Program-made: the position numbers and the translations under genes
NCBI GenBank assembly: GCA_021786815.1
Contig: JAJYMR010000128.1
Coordinates: forward strand, 1-9,850
Source of the DNA: Deltaproteobacteria bacterium
GTDB taxonomy: Bacteria > Desulfobacterota > Binatia > Binatales > Binataceae
Direction of reading: 5' to 3'
DNA length: 9,850 nt
Notes under the pieces: generated by a model
Told to the model about the DNA's origin: nothing
Seen by the model: only the letters and a program-made list of their open reading frames with translations
The model's database searches: none
In this document: positions 1 to 6,825 of the stretch, one piece after another
Layout of the letters: each line of letters begins with the position of its first letter
Numbering within the stretch: position 1 is the first letter of the stretch

Positions 1-1
1 A

Positions 2-1162
2 AAACCCACGAAATCATCCCTTTCGGTCACCTCGATTGCGAAAGTAGGGCTAGCGATCCAGCTTGCGCTCGATCTCGGTCGTCAAGGACACAGAGTGCTT
101 TACGTCCTCACCGAGCAATCCCGCGAGGAACTCGCGCAGCGTGCCCGCTTGATAACGACTGGATGGCCTAGCACTGGTACCGATGCGGCCCTCTCGCGCG
201 TGGAACCTGAGGAGGGTGTCTACGACATCGAAACTCTGCCGAGCTTCCTCATGCATCAGATCATGAGCCCGTCAGGCAAGCACCACGGCACCACATGCAT
301 CATTATCGACTCGATCCAGGGACACGGCCTACCAGCGACGGCCTCAAAGAAGTATCGGCAACTCTATGAATTTGCCCGACAGTGCAAGTCTGCGGGAATC
401 ACGGTCATTCTTGTTGCACACGTTACGAAGCGGGGAGATATTGCCGGACCCAAGGACCTAGAACACAACGTAGACTGCGTGGTTGTCATGCGGAAGGCGA
501 TGGCCTACCGCCCGATGTTCGTTCCCAAGAACCGCTTTGGCCCAGCTGTGCTGAAGCCGGTGCCTTTGCAAATGGACCCAATCACCACGGCTCTTGCGGT
601 GGCCCCACACAGCGACGCCGTGAGCACGGTGGCCCGGTCATACCTGGGCAGAGATTCCGCGATCCCGGAGGTTCAGGCCGCAGTGTCGTTACCGAGTTAT
701 GGGACGCGGGGTCGAATCACTGCCCCAGGGTTACCGAGGAAGGAGATAGAACAGCTTGCTAACTGCATCAGTCAGATTCCAGATATGGACATTGGCGATC
801 TGGACTACTCGATTCACTGCCGGCTTCCAGGAGAACGCATTTACCGGGGAATCCTGGGGCTCCCGTTGTCCATTGCTCTCATTGCGTCGTATCTACAGAA
901 AGATGTACCGAGTCATCACATCTACATCGGCGAGATTGATTTGCTTCGCAAGGTTCGCGAGGTGCCAGAATCGATCATCACCGACCTGTGGGAGGCAATT
1001 GAAGCGGGGGAGATTCCGAAACCTGTTCGTCTTTTCCTGCCGCCGCGGAGTGCAGACCTCCTCCGCCAGACGACAGATGACGTGACGGTGATGGCCTGCG
1101 AGGGCCTCGAGCAGGCAGTCTACGGAACCTGGCCGGAACTCGATCGTGGAGGAACGCGGTGA
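2..1162 (+). CDS. RadA-like RecA-fold ATPase with Lon-like C-terminal domain (5' partial)
   Basis: The frame is open to the left edge, so the true start lies upstream; 386 residues are visible. The GTG at 95 is internal, because conserved sequence continues before it. The order of motifs follows RadA/Sms, the DNA repair and branch-migration ATPase: a KaiC/RadA-type strand and helix ending in RVLYVLTEQS (about 92-121), a Walker B strand IIIDS (299-313), the stretch HVTKRGDIAGPKDLEH (about 419-466), and the RadA signature KNRFG (527-541). The C-terminal ~140 residues resemble the Lon-protease-like domain of RadA (GLPLSIALIASYL, then IGEIDLLRKVREVP). I see no Lon catalytic Ser-Lys dyad, which RadA also usually lacks. 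The oddity is the P-loop. Spacing places it at 23-49 as SVTSIAKVG, with lysine kept but both glycines and the Ser/Thr after lysine replaced. Any N-terminal zinc finger would lie off the window. The gene overlaps the next by 4 bases. It is RadA-related rather than the housekeeping RadA, since the pocket is altered and the partners are unusual. Confidence 0.8.
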   Translation, partial: KPTKSSLSVTSIAKVGLAIQLALDLGRQGHRVLYVLTEQSREELAQRARLITTGWPSTGTDAALSRVEPEEGVYDIETLPSFLMHQIMSPSGKHHGTTCIIIDSIQGHGLPATASKKYRQLYEFARQCKSAGITVILVAHVTKRGDIAGPKDLEHNVDCVVVMRKAMAYRPMFVPKNRFGPAVLKPVPLQMDPITTALAVAPHSDAVSTVARSYLGRDSAIPEVQAAVSLPSYGTRGRITAPGLPRKEIEQLANCISQIPDMDIGDLDYSIHCRLPGERIYRGILGLPLSIALIASYLQKDVPSHHIYIGEIDLLRKVREVPESIITDLWEAIEAGEIPKPVRLFLPPRSADLLRQTTDDVTVMACEGLEQAVYGTWPELDRGGTR

Positions 1163-2244
1163 ATCTTCAAGACATCGTACGCGAGCAGACAAGACCAATC
1201 TTGGATCTCATGAAGGGAACTGAGAATCAAGTAGAAGAGCATCTCAGGAATCAAGGTGCGGCCGAGGCTAGGGAGCGAAAGTTGAAGCACGAGGCAGGCG
1301 AAATACAGTCCGCAATTTCAGAGCAGGAGAGAACGCTACGAGATTTGCAGTTGAAGGCGCACGAGATTCAGAGGCAGATCGCGGAGCTGCAGGCGCGTTT
1401 ACGGGAGCGACAGCGGGAGAACGAGCGGGCTGAGGCCGACCACAGCAGGTCCCGCGAGGAACAGGCGCAGAGACTACGGGATGCGGCGCACGCGCGAAAG
1501 GAAGCTGAGGATTGGGGTAGGAAGGTAGCTGAAGGTCGCGATCGGATAAGTCAGTACCGGAGGCGGCTTCAGCAGGAGCGTCGGGCGTCACTTCAGAAGT
1601 ACTTGGATGGTCTCTGGACGGAACTGATCGGACTCCAGCAAGAGGTGGCAGGCGGAAACGAAGCCCGCGCGGCCTTCGAGATGCTCAACCGAGCGAGGCA
1701 CGATAACCCACATGTGGCGGAGCTGTGGGAGACTCGGCAGGAGTGGCTCCGAATTGCGCAGTCGGCAGGGCCCCTCCCAGTTCGCGAGACTGCCCGGTGC
1801 GAGGTCCAGAGGATAGAGGGTGATCTGGAAAAGCAATTCCCTGGTGCCCTGAAGGCAGCGAGCACACGTACTCCTGATGAGCTCCTGGAGCTTTACTTTT
1901 TCGCTTGGACAGCAGATGGGGGCTACTCGCTGCCGCTCTGCATTCCGAACCTGGTAAAGGAGAGTCTCGATGCCGGAAAGTCAGATCCGCCCGAGACCTT
2001 GGCGGCGCGGCTCGTTTGGTCCTTCGCGCGCGCCTTCGAGCCGCCTCAAACTAAAGCCTGGCGACCCCGTTTCGAAGTTCAAGCCGAGCACCTCGTCATG
2101 ATCCTGGATTCTGTATTTGAAGGCGGAAAGGACCCGCCGACCATTACGTTCCCAGTTGGCACCAGTGGCCGCGTGACCTTCATGCTTTCGGAGCTTCCCG
2201 CAGAGATCAGAGGAGCAATGAACAATGAGAATACCGACCTCTGA
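1159..2244 (+). CDS. Coiled-coil protein of unknown family, 361 aa
   Basis: The GTG start at 1159 overlaps the stop of the RadA-like gene (GTGA). A GGAGG at 1148-1152 lies six bases upstream, so both translational coupling and a good ribosome binding site support it. Residues about 22-150 are rich in Glu, Arg, Gln, Lys and Ala with heptad-like spacing and no proline, which reads as a long alpha-helical coiled coil. Residues about 150-361 look globular and contain hydrophobic and aromatic stretches such as ELYFFAWTADGGYSLPLCIP. There is no signal peptide, no membrane segment and no Walker motif, so the protein is probably a cytoplasmic scaffold or partner. Its place between a RecA-fold ATPase and a winged-helix protein suggests that the three form one complex. 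I do not recognise the family. An SMC-accessory (kleisin-like) or phage-sensing role would be speculation. Confidence 0.8.
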   Translation: MNLQDIVREQTRPILDLMKGTENQVEEHLRNQGAAEARERKLKHEAGEIQSAISEQERTLRDLQLKAHEIQRQIAELQARLRERQRENERAEADHSRSREEQAQRLRDAAHARKEAEDWGRKVAEGRDRISQYRRRLQQERRASLQKYLDGLWTELIGLQQEVAGGNEARAAFEMLNRARHDNPHVAELWETRQEWLRIAQSAGPLPVRETARCEVQRIEGDLEKQFPGALKAASTRTPDELLELYFFAWTADGGYSLPLCIPNLVKESLDAGKSDPPETLAARLVWSFARAFEPPQTKAWRPRFEVQAEHLVMILDSVFEGGKDPPTITFPVGTSGRVTFMLSELPAEIRGAMNNENTDL

Positions 2245-2704
2245 TGCCGGAAGGCAACTTGGATTGGATGTGCCCGCATTCCTTGATGCAGCTGCTCGCC
2301 TCTTAAGCGACCTCACCGAGGCATGGCCCGAGATTGACACTGGGTACGTAGAGACGATGCAACAGCTCTACGGACTGAGTCCTCCCGGGTTAGCGGATGA
2401 ACAGGATGCAACGACGCCCACGGTCACCGTCATGCCGCCGATCTCGCCTTGCGAGCGCGCGAGGCTCCGAATCCTCGACAAATTGGAGCGCGCAGATAGG
2501 TGGGGCGGAAACGCAGTGAGCTTCGATACACTTAGGAATCACTACTGCCAAGCGATCGATGCGTTTGACGAAGCCCTTGAACAACTCATCGATAGTGAGT
2601 TGGTTCTGGTCGCCGAGAGAGGTAATAGACGGAGAGGGCCATTCAGCCTCAACCCGGCAAGGAAGGGCGTTATCGAGAAGGAACTCGCGGCCACGCGGAA
2701 GTGA
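2225..2704 (+). CDS. Small protein with probable C-terminal winged helix, 159 aa
   Basis: The ATG at 2225 lies inside the end of the coiled-coil gene (20-base overlap). AGGAG at 2211-2215 gives a normal spacing, which fixes the start. Residues about 15-50 form a helical segment. Residues about 55-75 look like a flexible linker rich in Thr, Pro and Ala. Residues about 77-150 have a winged-helix pattern: helix ERARLRILDKLERA, a second helix around SFDTLRNHYCQAIDAF, a recognition-type helix DEALEQLIDSELV, then a basic wing VAERGNRRRGPFSLNP. Such a domain may bind DNA, giving autoregulation or target recognition, or may be a protein-interaction winged helix as in MksE/ScpB-type SMC partners. The sequence cannot decide between these. 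It is the last gene of the left operon, and the next full gene follows after 188 bases. Confidence 0.72.
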   Translation: MRIPTSDAGRQLGLDVPAFLDAAARLLSDLTEAWPEIDTGYVETMQQLYGLSPPGLADEQDATTPTVTVMPPISPCERARLRILDKLERADRWGGNAVSFDTLRNHYCQAIDAFDEALEQLIDSELVLVAERGNRRRGPFSLNPARKGVIEKELAATRK

Positions 2705-2718
2705 CGGCGTGAACCACC

Positions 2719-2896
2719 TTGGAACCGATTGCAGCGGACGACGTTCGGAATATTGTCGGCTATGCTCTTGAACAAATTCCAGTCGGTGACGCTACCGGCC
2801 CATTTTAGCGAGATTTGCTTGCGCGCGGTCACCGCACTTGAAAGCGTACTGCTGCTGCCGGGCAACGGTGCGTTGCGGAGAGGGGAGGTCCAATGA
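2719..2896 (+). pseudogene. Possible short gene split by a frameshift at a TTTT run
   Basis: Two short frames lie here. The first runs from a TTG at 2719 to TAG at 2806-2808 and reads LEPIAADDVRNIVGYALEQI and so on to GDATGPF. The second is frame +1 relative to it and ends at TGA 2894-2896, reading SEICLRAVTALESVLLLPGN followed by GALRRGEVQ. Skipping one base in TTTT (2803-2806) joins them into one ~59-residue reading without a stop. The second frame alone has an ATG at 2762 giving 44 residues. Its stop overlaps the ATG of the metallophosphoesterase gene as ATGA, the same arrangement seen between the following two genes. This could be an eroded gene end, a sequencing indel or a frameshifted small gene. 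The TTG start has no good ribosome binding site. No known family is recognised. Confidence 0.35.
2884..2889 (+). promoter_or_regulatory. Strong Shine-Dalgarno of the metallophosphoesterase gene
   Basis: GGAGGT lies three bases before the ATG at 2893, in the purine-rich run AGAGGGGAGGT. The spacing is short, but the match to the anti-SD is near perfect and settles the start at 2893. It suggests efficient independent initiation of the right module. I found no convincing -35/-10 pair in 2705-2892. Confidence 0.65.
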
Positions 2897-4035
2897 GTGT
2901 CAGGCTCATCCATACTTCGGACTGGCAGATCGGGAAGGTCTTCCGTTTTGTCGATAACGCCACGATGGGCCTGCTACAGGAGGCCCGTCTGCGGGCCGTT
3001 ACACGCATTGGCGAACTGGCGCGCGAGCACGGGGCCGGGCACGTGCTGGTCGCTGGCGATGTCTACGACATGGAAGCGCTCACGCCGCGCTCCCTCAGCC
3101 AGCCTCTTGAGCGGATGAGAATTTTTAGCGCCGTTCACTGGCACCTGCTACCCGGCAATCACGATCCGCACCGTCCCAACGGTCTGTGGGACCAGCTAGT
3201 CCGCAAGGGGATGCCCGCAAACGTCCATATCCACGTCTCGGCTGAACCGGCGATGTACGACGAAGAATCCTTCGCGCTGCTGCCGGCGCCCCTGTTTCAT
3301 CGGCGCGCACTTTGCGATCCGACCGCCTACATGGACGACGTGGAGCTGCCCAGCGGAATCATGCGCATCGGGCTTGCCCATGGAACCGTCAGCGGCTTTG
3401 GCTCCGATGACCGGGATGTTCCTAATTTCATCGCGCCGGACCGTCCGGCTCAGGCGGGCCTCTCCTATCTCGCGCTCGGCGACTGGCACGGGCAGAAGAA
3501 GATCAACGACCGTTGCTGGTACAGCGGCACGCCCGAAACAGATGCCTTCGACGTGATCGAGGGTGGGCAGGCGCTGCTGGTCGAAATCGACGGGCAGGGC
3601 GCTCCGCCGACAGTCACGCCATTGGCGACAGGCCATTACAACTGGCTCACCCTTTCCGAGCGGATCAACAGCCGCGCCGACATCGACTTTCTCGTCGAAA
3701 AGCTCCGCGGCGTATCCGATGACCTCGGCCGTGCACTGGTCCATCTTAGTGCCGAGGGCGCTCTGTCCCTGGAAGACAGACAGTATTTTGAAGAGCAGAT
3801 CGTCGATGGCGTATCGCCTGCGCTCTGCTTTATGCGCGTTGACGACCGGTGCATATTCCCGCGCCCGACGCCCGAGGACCTGAACCGAATCGACCGTGGT
3901 GGCTTTGTCCGCACTGCAGCAGAAGCGCTGAAGCGCAAAGCCGAGGAAGGCAGCGACAAGGACCGTGTGACTGCCGCCGAAGCGCTTCAGCGCCTTTACG
4001 TCGAGCACATGAAGCTACAGGCAGGGCAGCGATGA
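2893..4035 (+). CDS. SbcD/Mre11-like metallophosphoesterase (DNA exonuclease family)
   Basis: This 380-residue protein has the calcineurin-type phosphoesterase motifs in Mre11/SbcD order: HTSDWQIG (Asp10, Gln12), GDVYD (Asp56, Asp59), GNHD (Asn89, His90, Asp91), AHG (His163) and GDWHG (Asp197, His199). Mre11/SbcD nucleases use two manganese ions to cut DNA ends and hairpins in complex with Rad50/SbcC. Two usual metal ligands differ: the first motif has Asp-Trp-Gln instead of Asp-x-His, and the last has Gly-Asp-Trp-His instead of Gly-His-x-His. From memory these look characteristic of a divergent clade rather than random decay, since all other motifs are intact. Residues about 225-380 are the cap and C-terminal part, ending in a Lys/Glu/Arg-rich helix that could contact the ATPase partner. 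The start is set by a strong ribosome binding site, and the stop overlaps the next ATG (ATGA). It is probably a cytoplasmic partner of the SbcC-like protein, distinct from the housekeeping sbcD. Confidence 0.88.
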   Translation: MSVRLIHTSDWQIGKVFRFVDNATMGLLQEARLRAVTRIGELAREHGAGHVLVAGDVYDMEALTPRSLSQPLERMRIFSAVHWHLLPGNHDPHRPNGLWDQLVRKGMPANVHIHVSAEPAMYDEESFALLPAPLFHRRALCDPTAYMDDVELPSGIMRIGLAHGTVSGFGSDDRDVPNFIAPDRPAQAGLSYLALGDWHGQKKINDRCWYSGTPETDAFDVIEGGQALLVEIDGQGAPPTVTPLATGHYNWLTLSERINSRADIDFLVEKLRGVSDDLGRALVHLSAEGALSLEDRQYFEEQIVDGVSPALCFMRVDDRCIFPRPTPEDLNRIDRGGFVRTAAEALKRKAEEGSDKDRVTAAEALQRLYVEHMKLQAGQR

Positions 4036-6740
4036 AGCTTCGAGCGCTGGCCCTAAACCAGTTCAAGAAATTCACCAGCCCGATGCGGCTGGACGGGATC
4101 GATGACGGCCTGAACGTCGTCGTCGGCCCCAATGAAATGGGCAAATCGACCTTGCTCGATGCGCTACGCGCGGCGCTATTTGAAAAATACAGTTCGAAGG
4201 CCCAGCCAATCGCAGCGTTGCAGAACGACCGGAACCAGGCAGGACCGGTTGTCGAATTGGCCTTCGAGATGGACGACGGCCTGTACACGATCACCAAGCG
4301 GTTCATCAAGAAGCCATATGCACGGCTGTGTTGTCCCGACGGGCGCACGCTGGAAGGCGATGCGGCTGAAGACGCGCTGCGCGGCCTTCTCGGCTTTGAT
4401 GAGCCGGGAAAGACTGGTGCGAAGCCCGAAACGCTCGGCATGTGGAACGTTCTCTGGGTCCAGCAGGGGCACTCCTTCGGCGCGCTCGATCTGCCGGACA
4501 CGGCGCGGTCGAGCCTTCACAGTGCGCTCGAATCCGAAGTGGGCGAAGTGCTCGGCGGGCGGCGCGGACGGGCGCTGCCCCAGGCCATCGAAAGGCAGCT
4601 TGGCGAGCTGGTCACGAGCAGCGGTAGGCCGCGCGGAGCTTACAAAGATGCGATGGATCGCCGCGAGACATCCCAGTCCGATCTTGAAAACCTGCGCACC
4701 CGCCGAGGAGAACTTTCGCACACGCTCGATGATCTCGAAAACACGCAAGATACCCTCTCACGCCTGTCATCCACCGAACGGGACAAAGAGGATCAGGTTG
4801 AACTTGATGGCGCGCGCATGCGGCACAGCCAGCTTGCGGCGCTGGAGGCCCGCATTCAGGCGGCCGCGGCCGACCTGCAACTCAAGCAGCGTAATCTTGC
4901 GCAGGCCGAGCAGGCCCGGGCAGCCCGCAGCAAGCTCAGGGAGGACATTGGAGCGGATGAGCGGGCGGTGAAAGCGGCGCGCGAGCGCCTGGACGAGACG
5001 AGCGCGCAGGAAAAGGACGCGCGCGAACGGTATGACGCCTTGCAGGAGGGTGTGCGTGCCGCAGAAGCAGCGGTCACGAAGGCCGATGCAGCGGCGACAT
5101 TGAAGCGCCGCATCCTCTCAGCGGTCGAGCGCGACGGGCGGCTTCGCACGCTCCAGGATCAACTGGCGAAGGCGAAGGAGGCTGAAAAGCGCCATCATGA
5201 AGCACAGCAGGCTGCTGCCGCGATTCTTGTGACGGATAAGGCGATCGAACGGGTACGCGCAGCCGCCAAGGTAGTGGAAACGGTAAGCGTGCGGCTCAGC
5301 GCCGCCGCCACCACCATTACCTTCGACATGAAGCCGGACTCGCTCGCGGGCATCGAAATCGACGGTCAGCCTCTGACGGCAGAACGCCTGTCCGTGCAGA
5401 CGGTCGAACCCACCAGTATCTCGATTCCCGGCCGCGGCAGAATCATTGTCGATCCCGCCATCCAGGACCGCGGCAAGCTTATTGCGCAGCAGCGCGACGC
5501 GAACGCGAAACTCAAGGCGGCGCTGGATATTACCGGCGTGGCCAGCATCCAGGACGCCGAAAATCAGTATGAGAAAAGACAAGCATTGTTGCAGGACGCT
5601 GCTCTCGCCCGCAAGGAAGCGGCCCTGCACGCCCCGGCTACCGAAGATTATGAAGCGGGCGCGATACCGCTAGCCGATTACATCGAAGGTTTGCGCAAAG
5701 TTCTTGCACGTGACAAGGACGAACTCGGCTTGAAGGAGCTGCCATCGACGCAGGAAGCGGAGGTCGCCTTGAGCGCGGCCGAAAGGCAGGCCGAACAGGC
5801 TAGGCATGATGTCAATACGGCGCGCGCGCAGCTTGCCGGTCCGGGGGATACGCTTGAGCGTCTCAAGACCGAATTGACAACCGTGAAAACCCGGCATGAC
5901 GATGCCGCGGCGCAGCTCAAAAAGCGCCAGGAAGAATTCCACAAGGCAGAAAAGGCATCTCCCGACAGCAAGCTTCAGGCTGATATAGAAACGGCTCATG
6001 CGGCGGTGACCGCGCAGGAGCAGGCCGTTTCCGCTCTTGAAGGGCAGCGCACGGACGAAACGCTGCCGCAGCTCGAAGCCCGTATTGAGCGGCTTGATAA
6101 GGCCATCCGGGACCGCCGGCAAAAGCGGGAAAATCTCAATGTCCGGATTGCGGGTCTCAAATCGCGGATCGAGGCGCTTGAGGGCGCCGGGCTTGATGAG
6201 GCGATTGAGCAGAAGGACCGTGAGCACGAACTCTGCGACGGAGAATGCGGCCGTTTTGAGCATGAAGCCGCGGTTCTCACCTTGCTGCTATCGACGCTGC
6301 GCGACGCAGAGCATGACGCCAAGGAGCGCTATCTATCGCCGGTGCTAAAGCGCGTCCGGCCCTATTTGCAGCTCCTCTTTCCCGGCGCTGACATCGCGAT
6401 CGATGAAAATCTGCGCATCACCGGCGTCGTCAGAGAAGGTGGTTACGAGGAGGCGTTTCACCACCTCAGCATGGGGACGCAAGAACAGATCGCCGTGCTG
6501 GTACGGCTCGCATTTGCCGAAATGCTGGTGGAGCAGGGGCACCCGGCGACGGTTGTTCTTGATGATGCGCTCGTGTTTTCCGACGACCGGCGGATGAGCT
6601 GTATGTTCGACATTCTCAACATGGCCGCGCGCAATGTGCAGGTCATCGTCCTAACCTGCCGCGAGCAGCTTTTCGAGGGACTCGGCGGGCGGCAATTGTC
6701 TTTGGAGAATGGCACCAGCGAAGAGCTGATATCGGCATGA
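4032..6740 (+). CDS. SbcC/Rad50-like AAA ATPase, long coiled coil, 902 aa
   Basis: The ATG at 4032 overlaps the upstream stop (ATGA) and begins MKLRALALNQFKKF, the normal first strand of a Rad50-type head. The frame is open upstream to 3849, but that part only shadows the metallophosphoesterase C-terminus. The Walker A is GPNEMGKST (residues 32-40). Two long Ala/Glu/Arg/Lys-rich coiled coils follow (about 200-400 and 490-760). The ABC signature is LSMGTQEQ (812-819) and Walker B is VVLDDALVFSDD (Asp844, Asp845). The switch position, normally His, is Cys876 in VLTCREQ. At the coiled-coil apex (about 420-480), where Rad50 carries a zinc hook, there is a non-coiled, beta-like stretch (TTITFDMKPD to GRGRIIVDP). 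Known Rad50/SbcC proteins bind DNA ends and gate the nuclease by ATP. The adjacent Mre11-like gene strongly suggests a complex. The only paired cysteines (Cys735/Cys739) lie well C-terminal of the apex. Confidence 0.88.
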   Translation: MKLRALALNQFKKFTSPMRLDGIDDGLNVVVGPNEMGKSTLLDALRAALFEKYSSKAQPIAALQNDRNQAGPVVELAFEMDDGLYTITKRFIKKPYARLCCPDGRTLEGDAAEDALRGLLGFDEPGKTGAKPETLGMWNVLWVQQGHSFGALDLPDTARSSLHSALESEVGEVLGGRRGRALPQAIERQLGELVTSSGRPRGAYKDAMDRRETSQSDLENLRTRRGELSHTLDDLENTQDTLSRLSSTERDKEDQVELDGARMRHSQLAALEARIQAAAADLQLKQRNLAQAEQARAARSKLREDIGADERAVKAARERLDETSAQEKDARERYDALQEGVRAAEAAVTKADAAATLKRRILSAVERDGRLRTLQDQLAKAKEAEKRHHEAQQAAAAILVTDKAIERVRAAAKVVETVSVRLSAAATTITFDMKPDSLAGIEIDGQPLTAERLSVQTVEPTSISIPGRGRIIVDPAIQDRGKLIAQQRDANAKLKAALDITGVASIQDAENQYEKRQALLQDAALARKEAALHAPATEDYEAGAIPLADYIEGLRKVLARDKDELGLKELPSTQEAEVALSAAERQAEQARHDVNTARAQLAGPGDTLERLKTELTTVKTRHDDAAAQLKKRQEEFHKAEKASPDSKLQADIETAHAAVTAQEQAVSALEGQRTDETLPQLEARIERLDKAIRDRRQKRENLNVRIAGLKSRIEALEGAGLDEAIEQKDREHELCDGECGRFEHEAAVLTLLLSTLRDAEHDAKERYLSPVLKRVRPYLQLLFPGADIAIDENLRITGVVREGGYEEAFHHLSMGTQEQIAVLVRLAFAEMLVEQGHPATVVLDDALVFSDDRRMSCMFDILNMAARNVQVIVLTCREQLFEGLGGRQLSLENGTSEELISA

Positions 6741-6796
6741 TCGGTAGCAATGCAGTCGCGGCCGGACCAGTCGCAATTGGATTCCTGATCCAATGA
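6737..6796 (+). other. 19-codon ORF bridging the SbcC-like and AAA_13 genes
   Basis: An ATG at 6737 overlaps the stop of the SbcC-like gene (ATGA) and reads MIGSNAVAAGPVAIGFLIQ to a TGA at 6794-6796. Its stop falls at the end of the inverted repeat described separately. It may be chance, but its overlap matches the style of the operon. Re-initiating ribosomes would be carried to within 30 bases of the next start, which has only a poor ribosome binding site. Confidence 0.25.
6776..6794. repeat. 7-bp perfect inverted repeat in the intergenic gap
   Basis: ATTGGAT (6776-6782) and ATCCAAT (6788-6794) are separated by TCCTG. Just upstream CAGTCGC occurs twice, at 6753-6759 and 6768-6774. There is no U-run, so this is not a typical terminator. 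It could be a small operator or an RNA hairpin that sets expression of the downstream ATPase relative to the upstream pair. Function is inferred only from its position in an otherwise empty 85-base gap. Confidence 0.4.
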
Positions 6797-6825
6797 CGTA
6801 ACAGACCGCCACGTGCGCGGGGGCT

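Noticed and set aside
95..97. GTG at 95 as the start of the RadA-like gene
   Set aside because: The frame is open to the left edge and residues upstream of 95 match the RecA-fold P-loop helix, so this is an internal valine.
2705..2892. A sigma70-type promoter in the junction
   Set aside because: TTG-containing hexamers occur (for example at 2768) but none has a TATAAT-like partner at 16-18 bases; not supportable by eye.
3196..4008. 270-residue minus-strand open frame
   Set aside because: It lies fully opposite the metallophosphoesterase gene, whose motifs are unambiguous; no motif or ribosome binding site supports the antisense frame.
3849..4031. In-frame 61-residue N-terminal extension of the SbcC-like protein
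   Set aside because: It overlaps the metallophosphoesterase C-terminus in another frame and has no family similarity; the ATGA-coupled ATG at 4032 starts exactly at the first strand of the ATPase head.
6234..6248. CDGEC in the SbcC-like protein as a zinc hook
   Set aside because: The spacing is CxxxC, and it lies at residues 735-739 in the returning coil close to the head, not at the coiled-coil apex.
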